Of a stretch of 59,336 nucleotides of DNA, positions 45,104 through 53,567 are shown piece by piece; within the stretch, counting starts at the first letter, position 1, and every line of letters starts with the position of its first letter. The notes beneath the pieces are model-generated. The model saw only the letters and a program-made list of their open reading frames with translations, had not been told where the DNA came from and ran no database searches. The stretch spans positions 1-59,336 of the forward strand of contig NZ_JAIQZA010000026.1 of assembly GCF_020164485.1 (NCBI RefSeq), read 5' to 3'. The stretch is from Salegentibacter tibetensis (GTDB lineage: Bacteria > Bacteroidota > Bacteroidia > Flavobacteriales > Flavobacteriaceae). The position numbers were made by a program, and so were the translations under genes.

Positions 45104-45499
45104 TTATGACATCAGGAAAACTCCAAAAATTACCACGATAAAGTAACCGGTTAGGGTAAAAGCACCGGCATAATCTTTTGCAATTCTTTGTCCGAATAAT
45201 AGCATTAGTAGCGTGATAGCTGCAAGAATGCAAGCGGATAGCGCTATTGATGCATCATTGTAAGCAATAAGCCAGATAATACCCAAAATAGTGGCTATTC
45301 CCGTTATTATTTCAATGATCATAATTATTCCTACCATAAAGGGAACCTGCCCGGCGAGAAAAGTTCCTGAAAAATGATCTTTTAACCAGCCTGTATTTCC
45401 TTTCCAATCGGCAGCTTTATCTATTCCCGATTGCAGAAAAGTGATAAGGATAAAAATTAAAATAAGGATTTCTGTGATGTTTGCGTAGAGGTTTTTCAT
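45104..45499 (-). CDS. DoxX family membrane protein
   Basis: 131 residues, four hydrophobic helices. The first helix runs into LQSGIDKAADWKGNTGWLKDHFSGTF, the usual DoxX loop pattern. Related proteins are linked to quinone redox or sulfur metabolism; the role here is unknown. Four bases after the delta' gene, so probably cotranscribed with it. Confidence 0.75.
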   Translation of the reverse strand: MKNLYANITEILILIFILITFLQSGIDKAADWKGNTGWLKDHFSGTFLAGQVPFMVGIIMIIEIITGIATILGIIWLIAYNDASIALSACILAAITLLMLLFGQRIAKDYAGAFTLTGYFIVVIFGVFLMS

Positions 45500-45503
45500 A
45501 ATA

Positions 45504-46658
45504 TTAAGCGGTTTTTTTATGTAAATATCGTGTTAGTCTAATAGAAAGATCGGTGAGGATAATTTTTGCGTTTCCGTTTCTTTCAATATGATAAATTGCT
45601 TCTTCAAGGGCGCCAATAATATCTTTAATATTATTTCCATGTACAAATGGCGCAAATTTCTCAAGTTTAAATCCCGGTGTGGCCGGTTGTAGATATACCA
45701 GTTTTTCAGCTTTGTAATTCAGCATTAAAGCCTGTCTAAAAAAGTCTATACAATACAGCAAAAAGCTCTTTTGAGATTCACGGCCCATCCCCGAAATTTC
45801 TTCACTCCACGAAATAAGTTCCAGAACTGTCGCTCGATTTCCCTTCGCTTTAAATGCAGTACGAACCCAGTTGATAAACCAGGTTTCAAATTGTTGGTCT
45901 CCGCTATCTTTTTGTAATAAATGCAAAGCGCGGGTATAACTTCCGTTAGCCTGGTGGGCAATTTTTAAAGCATCAGGCTTACTGCAATTTTCATTTTTTT
46001 CTAAAAATGCTGCAATTTCACCTTCGGGTAAAGGAGGGAATTGAAGTTTTTGGCAACGGGACCTTATGGTTTGTATAATTTGCTCTTCATCTTCAGTAAT
46101 AAGCAAGAAAAGTGTATTGTTTGGTGGTTCTTCTATTAACTTCAGTAATTTATTGGCAGCCGCGGTATTCATTTTTTCGGCCATCCAAATAATCATGATT
46201 TTAAATCCGCCTTCATAAGCCTTTAAGGAAAGCGATTTTACAACTTCCTGGGCTTCATCTACCCCAATCTGCCCCTGTTTGTTTTCAATGCCCAGTTTTT
46301 GGTACCATTCAAATAAACTTCCGTAGGGATTGGTTTTAACAAATTCCCGCCACTCTTCTAAAAAGTGGGAAGAAACGGGATGTTTTTTAATCTTTTGATT
46401 TGCGGCAACCGGAAAAGCAAAATGAAGGTCTGGATGGGCCAGTTTTTTAAAGCGCACATTACAGCTCTCATTTCCCGCCGAATTTTCACCTTCCTTATTT
46501 TTACAAAGCACATACTGCGCATAGGCTATGGCAAGTGGCAATGTTCCGCTACCACTCTTTCCAACAAACAGCTGTGCGTGTGGAACCCGACCATTATCAG
46601 CGGTGGTGGTAAGATGTTTCTTTAAATGCTGTAAACCTATTATTTCTTCAAAAAGCAT
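45504..46658 (-). CDS. holB: DNA polymerase III delta' subunit
   Basis: 384 residues from the ATG giving MLFEEIIGLQHLKKHL; a TTG two codons earlier lies inside the promoter. The clamp-loader AAA+ fold is visible in GRVPHAQLFVGKSGSGTLPLAIAYA (degenerate P-loop), IIWMAEKMNTAAANKLLKLIEEPP and SRCQKL (sensor 1). It loads the beta clamp. The zinc-binding cysteines are not obvious (only CNVRFKKLAHPD-type remnants), as in other Bacteroidota versions. Confidence 0.87.
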   Translation of the reverse strand: MLFEEIIGLQHLKKHLTTTADNGRVPHAQLFVGKSGSGTLPLAIAYAQYVLCKNKEGENSAGNESCNVRFKKLAHPDLHFAFPVAANQKIKKHPVSSHFLEEWREFVKTNPYGSLFEWYQKLGIENKQGQIGVDEAQEVVKSLSLKAYEGGFKIMIIWMAEKMNTAAANKLLKLIEEPPNNTLFLLITEDEEQIIQTIRSRCQKLQFPPLPEGEIAAFLEKNENCSKPDALKIAHQANGSYTRALHLLQKDSGDQQFETWFINWVRTAFKAKGNRATVLELISWSEEISGMGRESQKSFLLYCIDFFRQALMLNYKAEKLVYLQPATPGFKLEKFAPFVHGNNIKDIIGALEEAIYHIERNGNAKIILTDLSIRLTRYLHKKTA

Positions 46659-46661
46659 AAG

Positions 46662-46669
46662 CAAATATA
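46662..46669 (-). promoter_or_regulatory. -7 box of holB, almost touching its start codon
   Basis: CAAATATA on plus is TATATTTG on minus; only three bases separate it from the ATG at 46658, implying a nearly leaderless mRNA. Confidence 0.45.
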
Positions 46670-46704
46670 AAATTTATATACACTTTAATGTCTTCGGAAA
46701 AATT

Positions 46705-46712
46705 TATATTTG
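46705..46712 (+). promoter_or_regulatory. -7 box of pgk
   Basis: TATATTTG fits TANNTTTG. It lies back to back with the holB box, 36 bases apart, and gives a leader of about 75 bases with an AACCAAA..TTTGGTT hairpin (46764-46780). Confidence 0.55.
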
Positions 46713-46791
46713 TAAATAGCGTATGCTGAATAAAAGCCGATTGGGCTTAATCTTAACCAACTAAACCAAATTTTTTGGTTTTAAAAAAGAA

Positions 46792-47982
46792 ATGAAAATG
46801 AAGACTTTAAACGATTTTAATTTTAAAGACAAACAGGCACTAGTAAGGGTAGACTTTAATGTACCTTTAAATAAAGACCGCCAGGTAACTGATGCTAATA
46901 GAATTGAAGCTGCCAAACCAACTATCACTAAGATTTTGGAAGATGGTGGGAGCGTAGTTCTAATGTCACACCTGGGAAGACCTGAAGGGAAGGAAGAAAA
47001 ATACTCTTTAAAAAATATAGTTAGCAAAGTAGCAGAGGTTATTGGGGTAGAACCAAAATTTGTGAACGATTGTATTGGGGAAGAAGTAAAAACCGCTGCC
47101 GATAATTTAAATCCCGGCGAAATTTTGTTGCTGGAAAACCTTAGATTTCATAACGAGGAAAAAGCCGGTGATGAAGGTTTTGCAAAACAACTGGCAGAAC
47201 TTGGAGACATTTATGTAAACGATGCTTTTGGTACAGCCCACCGTGCACACGCTTCTACTACCATAGTTGCGAAATATTTTGACGATAAATGTTTTGGATA
47301 TTTATTAGAAAAAGAGATCAAAAACCTGGATAAAGTACTTCACAGTAAAGAAAAGCCAGTAACCGCTGTTTTAGGTGGCGCTAAAGTTTCTTCTAAAATT
47401 ACGGTGATTGAGAATATCCTTGATAAGGTGGACCATTTAATTATTGGTGGCGGAATGGCCTATACTTTTATTCTCGCTAAAGGCGGAAAAATAGGAAATT
47501 CACTTGTAGAAGAAGATAAGCAGGAATTAGCTCTGGAAATCCTTAAAAAGGCTGAAGCTAAAAACGTAGAGGTACACCTGCCGGTAGATTCTGTAATTGC
47601 CGATAGCTTTTCTGAACAGGCTGCTACCGATACTACTAAGATTAGCGAGATTCCAGATGGCTGGATGGGACTGGATGCAGGACCAGAAAGTATTAAGAAT
47701 TTTGATGCTGTAGTTCAGAAATCTAAAATTATTCTTTGGAATGGACCACTAGGGGTTTTCGAGATGGATAAATTCGCAAAAGGAACCATTTCTTTAGGAA
47801 ATTCTATCGCAGAAGCTACCAAAAATGGAGCCTTCTCTTTAGTTGGAGGTGGAGATTCTGTGGCTGCGGTTAAGAAATTCGGTTTTGAAGATAAAGTAAG
47901 TTATGTTTCTACAGGTGGCGGTGCCATGCTGGAAATGTTAGAAGGAAAATCCCTGCCCGGTATTGAGGCGATTGGGAAATAA
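46792..47982 (+). CDS. pgk: phosphoglycerate kinase
   Basis: 396 residues (394 if translation starts at the second ATG, MKTLNDF, as is common in the family). Makes ATP from 1,3-bisphosphoglycerate in glycolysis. Blocks: RVDFNVP, SHLGRPEG (substrate), GGAKVSSKI, GPLGVFE and GGGDSVAAV (nucleotide site). Own promoter. Confidence 0.98.
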   Translation: MKMKTLNDFNFKDKQALVRVDFNVPLNKDRQVTDANRIEAAKPTITKILEDGGSVVLMSHLGRPEGKEEKYSLKNIVSKVAEVIGVEPKFVNDCIGEEVKTAADNLNPGEILLLENLRFHNEEKAGDEGFAKQLAELGDIYVNDAFGTAHRAHASTTIVAKYFDDKCFGYLLEKEIKNLDKVLHSKEKPVTAVLGGAKVSSKITVIENILDKVDHLIIGGGMAYTFILAKGGKIGNSLVEEDKQELALEILKKAEAKNVEVHLPVDSVIADSFSEQAATDTTKISEIPDGWMGLDAGPESIKNFDAVVQKSKIILWNGPLGVFEMDKFAKGTISLGNSIAEATKNGAFSLVGGGDSVAAVKKFGFEDKVSYVSTGGGAMLEMLEGKSLPGIEAIGK

Positions 47983-48031
47983 GGCGTACTAAAATCTATG
48001 ATTTTACGTTCTTTTTAAAATCTTGAATATT

Positions 48032-49615
48032 ATGGGTAAGTATATAGTTTTATCTCTTGTATTCCTTTTGGGAATTAGCCTTCAGGCACAGGAAGAAAAG
48101 AAGGAGAAGCAGGTAGAAAAGGCTAATTTTAGAGTGCAGATCTTTCAAAAGGTAGACAGTAGTGAAATTATTCTTGCTCATCCAGATCCGGAATTCAAGA
48201 ACAAACTACCAATTTCGGCTGTGATTAGGGATTCTTCGGCGGTATCGCTGGAAGATTTGCCTCGCGCGGCCGAAATTGATTCTGTTTGGAAAGCACAGCT
48301 TACCAACTCAGATCTTTTTGATAAGATGTATAAAAGCATCAGGGAGCAGGATTATGAAGACGAAGTATATAAAGAACTTCCCACCGACACTTTAAAGGCC
48401 AGACTGGCCAAATTAAATGCGCGTACGCCTTTTAACGTAGAATACCATCCAGTACTGGAAAGTGTTATAAATTCTTATTTAAAACGAAATAAGAAGGCTA
48501 TGGAGCGTCTTATGGCCTTAAGTGAGTATTATTTTCCAATGTTCGAGCAACAGCTTGATCGTTATGATATTCCGCTGGAAATAAAATATCTTGCCATTGT
48601 AGAGTCGGCTTTAAACCCAAGGGCAAAATCCTGGGTTGGCGCCACCGGACTTTGGCAGTTTATGTACAGAACAGGAAAAGCACACGGACTAGACGTGAGC
48701 AGTTATGTAGACGAAAGGATGGATCCGCATATGTCTACAGAAGCTGCCGCCCAATATCTTGCAAATTTATACCGTTCGTTTGGTGATTGGGACTTAGCCC
48801 TGGCGTCTTATAACTCAGGACCCGGTAATGTTTCTAAAGCCATTCGCCGTAGTGGAGGTTCTAATAATTACTGGGAATTAAGAAGGTTTTTACCCAGGGA
48901 AACTGCCGGTTATGTTCCTGCATTCCTGGCGACCCTTTATCTTTTCGAATATGCCGATGAGCACAATTTCCAGCCACAGGGGCCCGAAATCGCTTTTTTT
49001 GAGACGGATACCATTAAAGTAAAAAAATTGATCACCTTCGATCAAATTTCTAAAGTAACCGGAGTAGAAAAGGAGATGCTTCAGTTTTTAAATCCGAGTT
49101 ACAAATTGGACATTATTCCTTTTGTTGAAGAGGAAAATTATATGATTAGGCTTCCAACAACGGTTAGTGGGGCCTTTGTGAGTAACGAAGCCGCAATTTA
49201 TAATTTTGCTGAAGAGGACATACAAAACAAAGCGAAAGCTTTCCCTGAATTTGTGAAAGCAGAAGATAAAATTAGGTACCGCGTGAAAAGCGGCGATTAT
49301 TTAGGAAAAATTGCCGAGCGTTATGGGGTAGGAGTGAGCAGTATTAAACGCTGGAACAATCTTAGAGGTAATAATTTAAGAATAGGCCAGTACCTTACAA
49401 TTTATCCGCGAAAACCTGGGGTGACAACTGATAATGCTGCCGCTGATAATACTCAGAATAACAACACAAAAACCTATGTAGTGAAGAAAGGAGATTCGCT
49501 TTGGAGTATTTCCCAAAAGTTTCCGGGAGTTACGGTACAGAATTTGAGGGCTTGGAATGATATGGGCAATAGTAGCCTAAAACCCGGGATGGAACTTAAA
49601 CTTTCCAAGGGTTAA
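48032..49615 (+). CDS. mltD: membrane-bound lytic transglycosylase (MltD-like) with LysM domains
   Basis: 527 residues from the ATG; a TTG 3 codons earlier is less likely. Signal peptide (YIVLSLVFLLGISLQAQ). The SLT domain contains IKYLAIVESALNPRAKSWVGATGLWQFM (catalytic Glu in VESAL) and LALASYNSGPGNV. Two LysM repeats follow (YRVKSGDYLGKIAERYGV and YVVKKGDSLWSISQKFPGV). It cuts murein glycan strands in the periplasm, possibly producing anhydro-muropeptides that feed salvage pathways such as the one at the left of this window. Confidence 0.93.
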   Translation: MGKYIVLSLVFLLGISLQAQEEKKEKQVEKANFRVQIFQKVDSSEIILAHPDPEFKNKLPISAVIRDSSAVSLEDLPRAAEIDSVWKAQLTNSDLFDKMYKSIREQDYEDEVYKELPTDTLKARLAKLNARTPFNVEYHPVLESVINSYLKRNKKAMERLMALSEYYFPMFEQQLDRYDIPLEIKYLAIVESALNPRAKSWVGATGLWQFMYRTGKAHGLDVSSYVDERMDPHMSTEAAAQYLANLYRSFGDWDLALASYNSGPGNVSKAIRRSGGSNNYWELRRFLPRETAGYVPAFLATLYLFEYADEHNFQPQGPEIAFFETDTIKVKKLITFDQISKVTGVEKEMLQFLNPSYKLDIIPFVEEENYMIRLPTTVSGAFVSNEAAIYNFAEEDIQNKAKAFPEFVKAEDKIRYRVKSGDYLGKIAERYGVGVSSIKRWNNLRGNNLRIGQYLTIYPRKPGVTTDNAAADNTQNNNTKTYVVKKGDSLWSISQKFPGVTVQNLRAWNDMGNSSLKPGMELKLSKG

Positions 49616-49639
49616 TCATTTCAAACCAAACTAATTAAA

Positions 49640-50620
49640 ATGAAAAAAACATTATTTCTTCTATTCAGTTTAATTTTTCTCGTCTCCTGTAATGAAAATG
49701 GCGATAAAGCAGAAGAACGCATCCTATCAGACTCTTCAGGAAATATTAATCAAATCACCCTAATAATCGAAAACGAATTATGGGAGGGGCCTGTGGGCGA
49801 AGCCATAAGAGATAATTTTGCTGCTACGGTAGAAGGGCTTCCGCAGGAAGAACCTATGTTTTCATTGAGCCAGATTCCGCCGGAAACCTTTAGCGGATTT
49901 GTTCGAAAAAACCGTTCTTTTATCTCTATTCAGAAAGGTGAAGAGCCTGGAGCGAAAGTTATTAAAGATCTATATGCCAGACCGCAGACCGGCGTAATAA
50001 TTTCCGGGCAAAATGAAGAGGAACTTATTCATGTTATTAATGAGAGTTCAGAGAAGTTAGTCGCAGCTTTTAAAGCTACTGAAATGAAAGAGAAGCAACG
50101 CCGAATGGGAAAATCGCTTAAAAAAGATGATAAGCTCGAAGAAAAATTCGGTTTGTCGCTTAAATTTCCTTCGGCGTATAGGTATGCCTTGGAAGATGAA
50201 AAATTTGTGTGGATTAGAAAGGAAATTCCGAAAGGGAATATGGAGATTCTAATTTATGAAGTACCTATTAATCAAATTGAAGCCGATACGAATACGATCG
50301 GAAATATAATTAAAATGCGAGATTCAATTGGGAGAGCGCACATTCCCGGGCCTACTGAGGGAACCCATATGATTACTGAAGATGCCTATGCTCCTTATCT
50401 TTTTGAAACTGAAATAGACGGAAAATTTACTTATGAAACCCGGGGAACCTGGGAAGTAAAAGGCGCTTTTATGGCTGGGCCGTTTTTGAATTACGCGATT
50501 AAAGATGAAGCCAATAACCGCTTTTTAGTAGTAGAAGGTTTTGTTTTTTCGCCCTCAAGAGGGAAAAGGGACAACATCTTTGAGATAGATGCTATCCTGC
50601 AATCGGCAGATATTAAATAA
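49640..50620 (+). CDS. DUF4837 family lipoprotein
   Basis: 326 residues with a lipobox (LLFSLIFLVSCN). The central part (LIIENELWEGPVGEAIRDNFAATVEGLPQEEPMFSLSQIPP) matches what I know as DUF4837, a Bacteroidota-only family usually next to mltD, as here (24 bases). Function unknown; the pairing suggests cell-wall work. A strong terminator follows. Confidence 0.82.
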   Translation: MKKTLFLLFSLIFLVSCNENGDKAEERILSDSSGNINQITLIIENELWEGPVGEAIRDNFAATVEGLPQEEPMFSLSQIPPETFSGFVRKNRSFISIQKGEEPGAKVIKDLYARPQTGVIISGQNEEELIHVINESSEKLVAAFKATEMKEKQRRMGKSLKKDDKLEEKFGLSLKFPSAYRYALEDEKFVWIRKEIPKGNMEILIYEVPINQIEADTNTIGNIIKMRDSIGRAHIPGPTEGTHMITEDAYAPYLFETEIDGKFTYETRGTWEVKGAFMAGPFLNYAIKDEANNRFLVVEGFVFSPSRGKRDNIFEIDAILQSADIK

Positions 50621-50644
50621 ATATTCTAAGATTTTACAACAAAT

Positions 50645-50678
50645 AAAAAGCCCGAATTTTTTAAAATTCGGGCTTTTT
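50645..50678. terminator. bidirectional intrinsic terminator
   Basis: AAAAAGCCCGAATTTT pairs perfectly with AAAATTCGGGCTTTTT. Serves the DUF4837 gene on the left and the convergent tatA gene on the right. Confidence 0.92.
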
Positions 50679-50695
50679 AATAGGTAGTTATTTGT

Positions 50696-50908
50696 CTATT
50701 TTTTCTCTTCAGAAAAATTCTTGTCATCGGAAGTAACCGTCTTTTCGTCATTGTCATCCTTTGAAGCGTCTTTAAATTCTTTAATCCCACTACCTAAACC
50801 TCTCATCAATTCAGGAATTTTTCGACCTCCAAATAATAGCAATATTACCACAACAATTAATATAATCTGTGGGGCACCAATAGCTAAGGGTAAAATAAAT
50901 GCATTCAT
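50696..50908 (-). CDS. tatA: twin-arginine translocase subunit TatA/TatE
   Basis: 70 residues: one membrane helix ([37 protein letters not shown]) with the typical FGGRKIPEL hinge and amphipathic helix, then a charged tail. Forms the Tat pore for folded proteins. tatC is not adjacent. Confidence 0.95.
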   Translation of the reverse strand: MNAFILPLAIGAPQIILIVVVILLLFGGRKIPELMRGLGSGIKEFKDASKDDNDEKTVTSDDKNFSEEKK

Positions 50909-51103
50909 AACGTATGATTTTAATATTACAAACTTAACAAGAATTAAGCAATTACAACGTTAATATAGCTTAAATTTAAGTTATACTTGAGCTTAATTTA
51001 GATACCTATCATACGTTATTTCTGAAAACCCTGATTTCCCGGAGTAAAATTCAATCTGGAACTAAGTTTGATAACCTTCATTATTCAAGCTGAAATTTTA
51101 AAT

Positions 51104-51111
51104 TATCTTTG
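51104..51111 (+). promoter_or_regulatory. -7 box of the M23 peptidase gene
   Basis: TATCTTTG fits TANNTTTG and lies only 10 bases before the ATG, so the leader would be about 5-7 bases. Confidence 0.5.
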
Positions 51112-51121
51112 TTTGTAAATT

Positions 51122-51991
51122 ATGGCCGAAAATAAAAAAGAGATAAAAAAATTCACCAAAAAGTTACTTCATAAATACCGTATGGTAATTTTAAATGAAG
51201 ATACTTTTGAGGAAAAACTTTCTTTTAAATTAACCCGACTCAATGTTTTTGTCACTATTACTCTAAGTGCTATAATTTTAATTGCCGCGACAACCTTTAT
51301 AATCGCTTTTACTCCGCTTAAGGAGTATATCCCTGGGTATTCTTCCGCCCAATTAAAGCAACAGGCTTCTCAATTAGCTTATAAATCAGATTCCCTGCAG
51401 CAGGTTTTAAAGATGAATAATCAATATTTAAGTTCCATTAAAGATGTGCTTACCGGGAAAGCAGATACGTCAAGTCTTAATCGTGATTCTTTAATTGAAA
51501 ATCCCATTATGGGCCAGGAAGTTGAACCTATAGAACCTTCCCGGGCCGATTCGCTGCTTAGGGAAGAAGTAGCCCAGGAAGATAAATACAATGTTTTGCC
51601 CTCGGCTACAGATAATATAGATTTTTCCTTATTCCCGCCGGTAAAAGGAGCAATTTCCGCAGGCTATGATGCTAAAGAAAAACATTATGCTGTAGATATT
51701 GTGGTCGCCAAGAATACCCCGGTAAAATCGGTAGCCGATGGCCGGGTAATTTTTTCAGAATGGACTACAGAAACCGGTTATGTGATTATCATTAAGCACG
51801 AATATGGATTGTTGTCGGTTTATAAGCACAATGCTTCTTTGTCTAAAGAGCAGGGCGAAAATGTAAGACGGGGAGAGGTTATTGCCACGGCCGGTTCTAC
51901 CGGGGAATACACCACCGGCCCGCATTTGCATTTTGAACTTTGGAACGAAGCCGTACCCGTAGACCCTACAGATTATATTGATTTTGATTAA
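51122..51991 (+). CDS. M23 (LytM) murein endopeptidase, membrane anchored
   Basis: 289 residues: cytoplasmic basic start, one membrane helix (about 38-64), a coiled-coil/linker, then the LytM domain (about 180-285). Zinc-site residues are present: HYAVD and HLHFE (both motifs of active enzymes). It probably cuts peptide cross-links during growth. Followed after 70 bases by the GH3 gene, an order I remember from other Flavobacteriia. Confidence 0.9.
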   Translation: MAENKKEIKKFTKKLLHKYRMVILNEDTFEEKLSFKLTRLNVFVTITLSAIILIAATTFIIAFTPLKEYIPGYSSAQLKQQASQLAYKSDSLQQVLKMNNQYLSSIKDVLTGKADTSSLNRDSLIENPIMGQEVEPIEPSRADSLLREEVAQEDKYNVLPSATDNIDFSLFPPVKGAISAGYDAKEKHYAVDIVVAKNTPVKSVADGRVIFSEWTTETGYVIIIKHEYGLLSVYKHNASLSKEQGENVRRGEVIATAGSTGEYTTGPHLHFELWNEAVPVDPTDYIDFD

Positions 51992-52061
51992 TAAATCACG
52001 ACCTTTGCAAGGCCAAAGTATTGCTGAAGTAAAGAATGCCATTTAATTCCAAAAAAAACCT

Positions 52062-53561
52062 ATGTCTTTAAAGTCGTTTGGAGCAAAGATTTTTGCTAAA
52101 AATATCAAAAAAAAAATAGATAAATGGGCTTCAAAACCTGAAGCTACACAACAAAAGGTATTTCAGGAGCTTCTTGAGAAAGCCAAAGACACAAAATTTG
52201 GTCAGGATCACGATTTTAAGAACATTAAATCTTATGCCGATTTCACCAAAAATGTACCGGTTCGCGATTATGAAGAATTGCGGTTTTATGTGGATAAAAT
52301 GGTAGCCGGAGAAGACGATATACTTTGGCCGGGAAAACCTTTATACTATGCAAAAACTTCTGGAACCACCAGTGGTGCCAAATATATCCCGCTTACCAAA
52401 GATTCTATGCCTTCGCATATAAATGCGGCCAGAAATGCGATTTTGTGCTATATCGCAGAAACCGGAAATGCCAAATTTGTTGACGGGAAAATGATCTTCC
52501 TGCAGGGAAGCCCGGAAATGGATGAGAAAAACGGGGTGAAACTTGGTCGCTTATCCGGGATCGTGGCCCATTATGTGCCTTCTTACCTTCAGAAAAACAG
52601 GATGCCCAGCTGGGAGACCAATTGTATCGAAGATTGGGAAACCAAAGTTGATGCGATCGTAGAAGAAACCCGGAATGAGGATATGAGCGTAATTAGCGGT
52701 ATTCCATCCTGGGTGCAGATGTATTTTGAAAGGCTTCAGCAAAAAACCGGCAAAAAAGTGGGAGAACTGTTCCCGAATTTCGATTTGTTTATTTACGGGG
52801 GGGTAAATTATGAACCTTATCGTGCTAAATTTGAAAACTTAATAGGTAGAAAAGTAGATAGCATTGAGCTTTATCCGGCTTCAGAGGGGTTTTTCGCTTT
52901 TCAGGATAAACAAACTGAAAAAGGAATGTTGCTGCAACTCGATTCAGGCATGTTCTACGAGTTTATAAAAGCCGATGAATTTTTTGATGAAAATCCTACA
53001 AGACTTAGTATTGGCGATGTTGAAACTGACGTGAATTATGTGATGCTGGTTTCTTCAAACGCGGGTCTTTGGGCCTATAATATTGGGGATACGGTACAGT
53101 TTACCAGCATAAAACCTTATCGGGTTATGGTTTCAGGAAGAATAAAGCACTTTATTTCTGCTTTTGGGGAACACGTTATAGCCAAAGAAGTGGAAGAAGC
53201 CATGCAGGAAGCAACTTCGGCTACAAATGCCCGCATCAGCGAGTTTACCGTGGCACCACAAATCACTCCCGATAACGATAAATTACCGTATCACGAATGG
53301 TTTATAGAATTTGAAAAGGAGCCTGAAGATTTAAAGAAATTCAGCAAAATCCTGGATCAAAGTCTTCAGCAGCAAAATTCTTATTATTTTGATCTTATTG
53401 AAGGCAAGATTCTTCAGCCATTAAAAATATCAAGAGTTCCGGAAAACGGTTTCCAGCAGTATATGAAATCTATCGGAAAACTGGGCGGGCAAAACAAATT
53501 ACCGCGCCTGGCCAATGACCGAAAAATTGCTGTAGTCCTCGAACAAATTATAAAAGCATAA
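52062..53561 (+). CDS. GH3 auxin-responsive-promoter family protein (acyl-adenylating enzyme)
   Basis: 499 residues, cytoplasmic. The phosphate-binding loop YAKTSGTTSGAKYIPLT at about 105-121, SELYPASEGFF-like motif (SIELYPASEGFFAFQ) and the YNIGDTVQF / VSGRIKHFISAFGEHV adenylation motifs are all present, as in plant GH3 amido synthetases. Bacterial substrates are unknown. Six bases before the next gene; the pair is likely one functional unit. Confidence 0.88.
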   Translation: MSLKSFGAKIFAKNIKKKIDKWASKPEATQQKVFQELLEKAKDTKFGQDHDFKNIKSYADFTKNVPVRDYEELRFYVDKMVAGEDDILWPGKPLYYAKTSGTTSGAKYIPLTKDSMPSHINAARNAILCYIAETGNAKFVDGKMIFLQGSPEMDEKNGVKLGRLSGIVAHYVPSYLQKNRMPSWETNCIEDWETKVDAIVEETRNEDMSVISGIPSWVQMYFERLQQKTGKKVGELFPNFDLFIYGGVNYEPYRAKFENLIGRKVDSIELYPASEGFFAFQDKQTEKGMLLQLDSGMFYEFIKADEFFDENPTRLSIGDVETDVNYVMLVSSNAGLWAYNIGDTVQFTSIKPYRVMVSGRIKHFISAFGEHVIAKEVEEAMQEATSATNARISEFTVAPQITPDNDKLPYHEWFIEFEKEPEDLKKFSKILDQSLQQQNSYYFDLIEGKILQPLKISRVPENGFQQYMKSIGKLGGQNKLPRLANDRKIAVVLEQIIKA

Positions 53562-53567
53562 TCAAAA

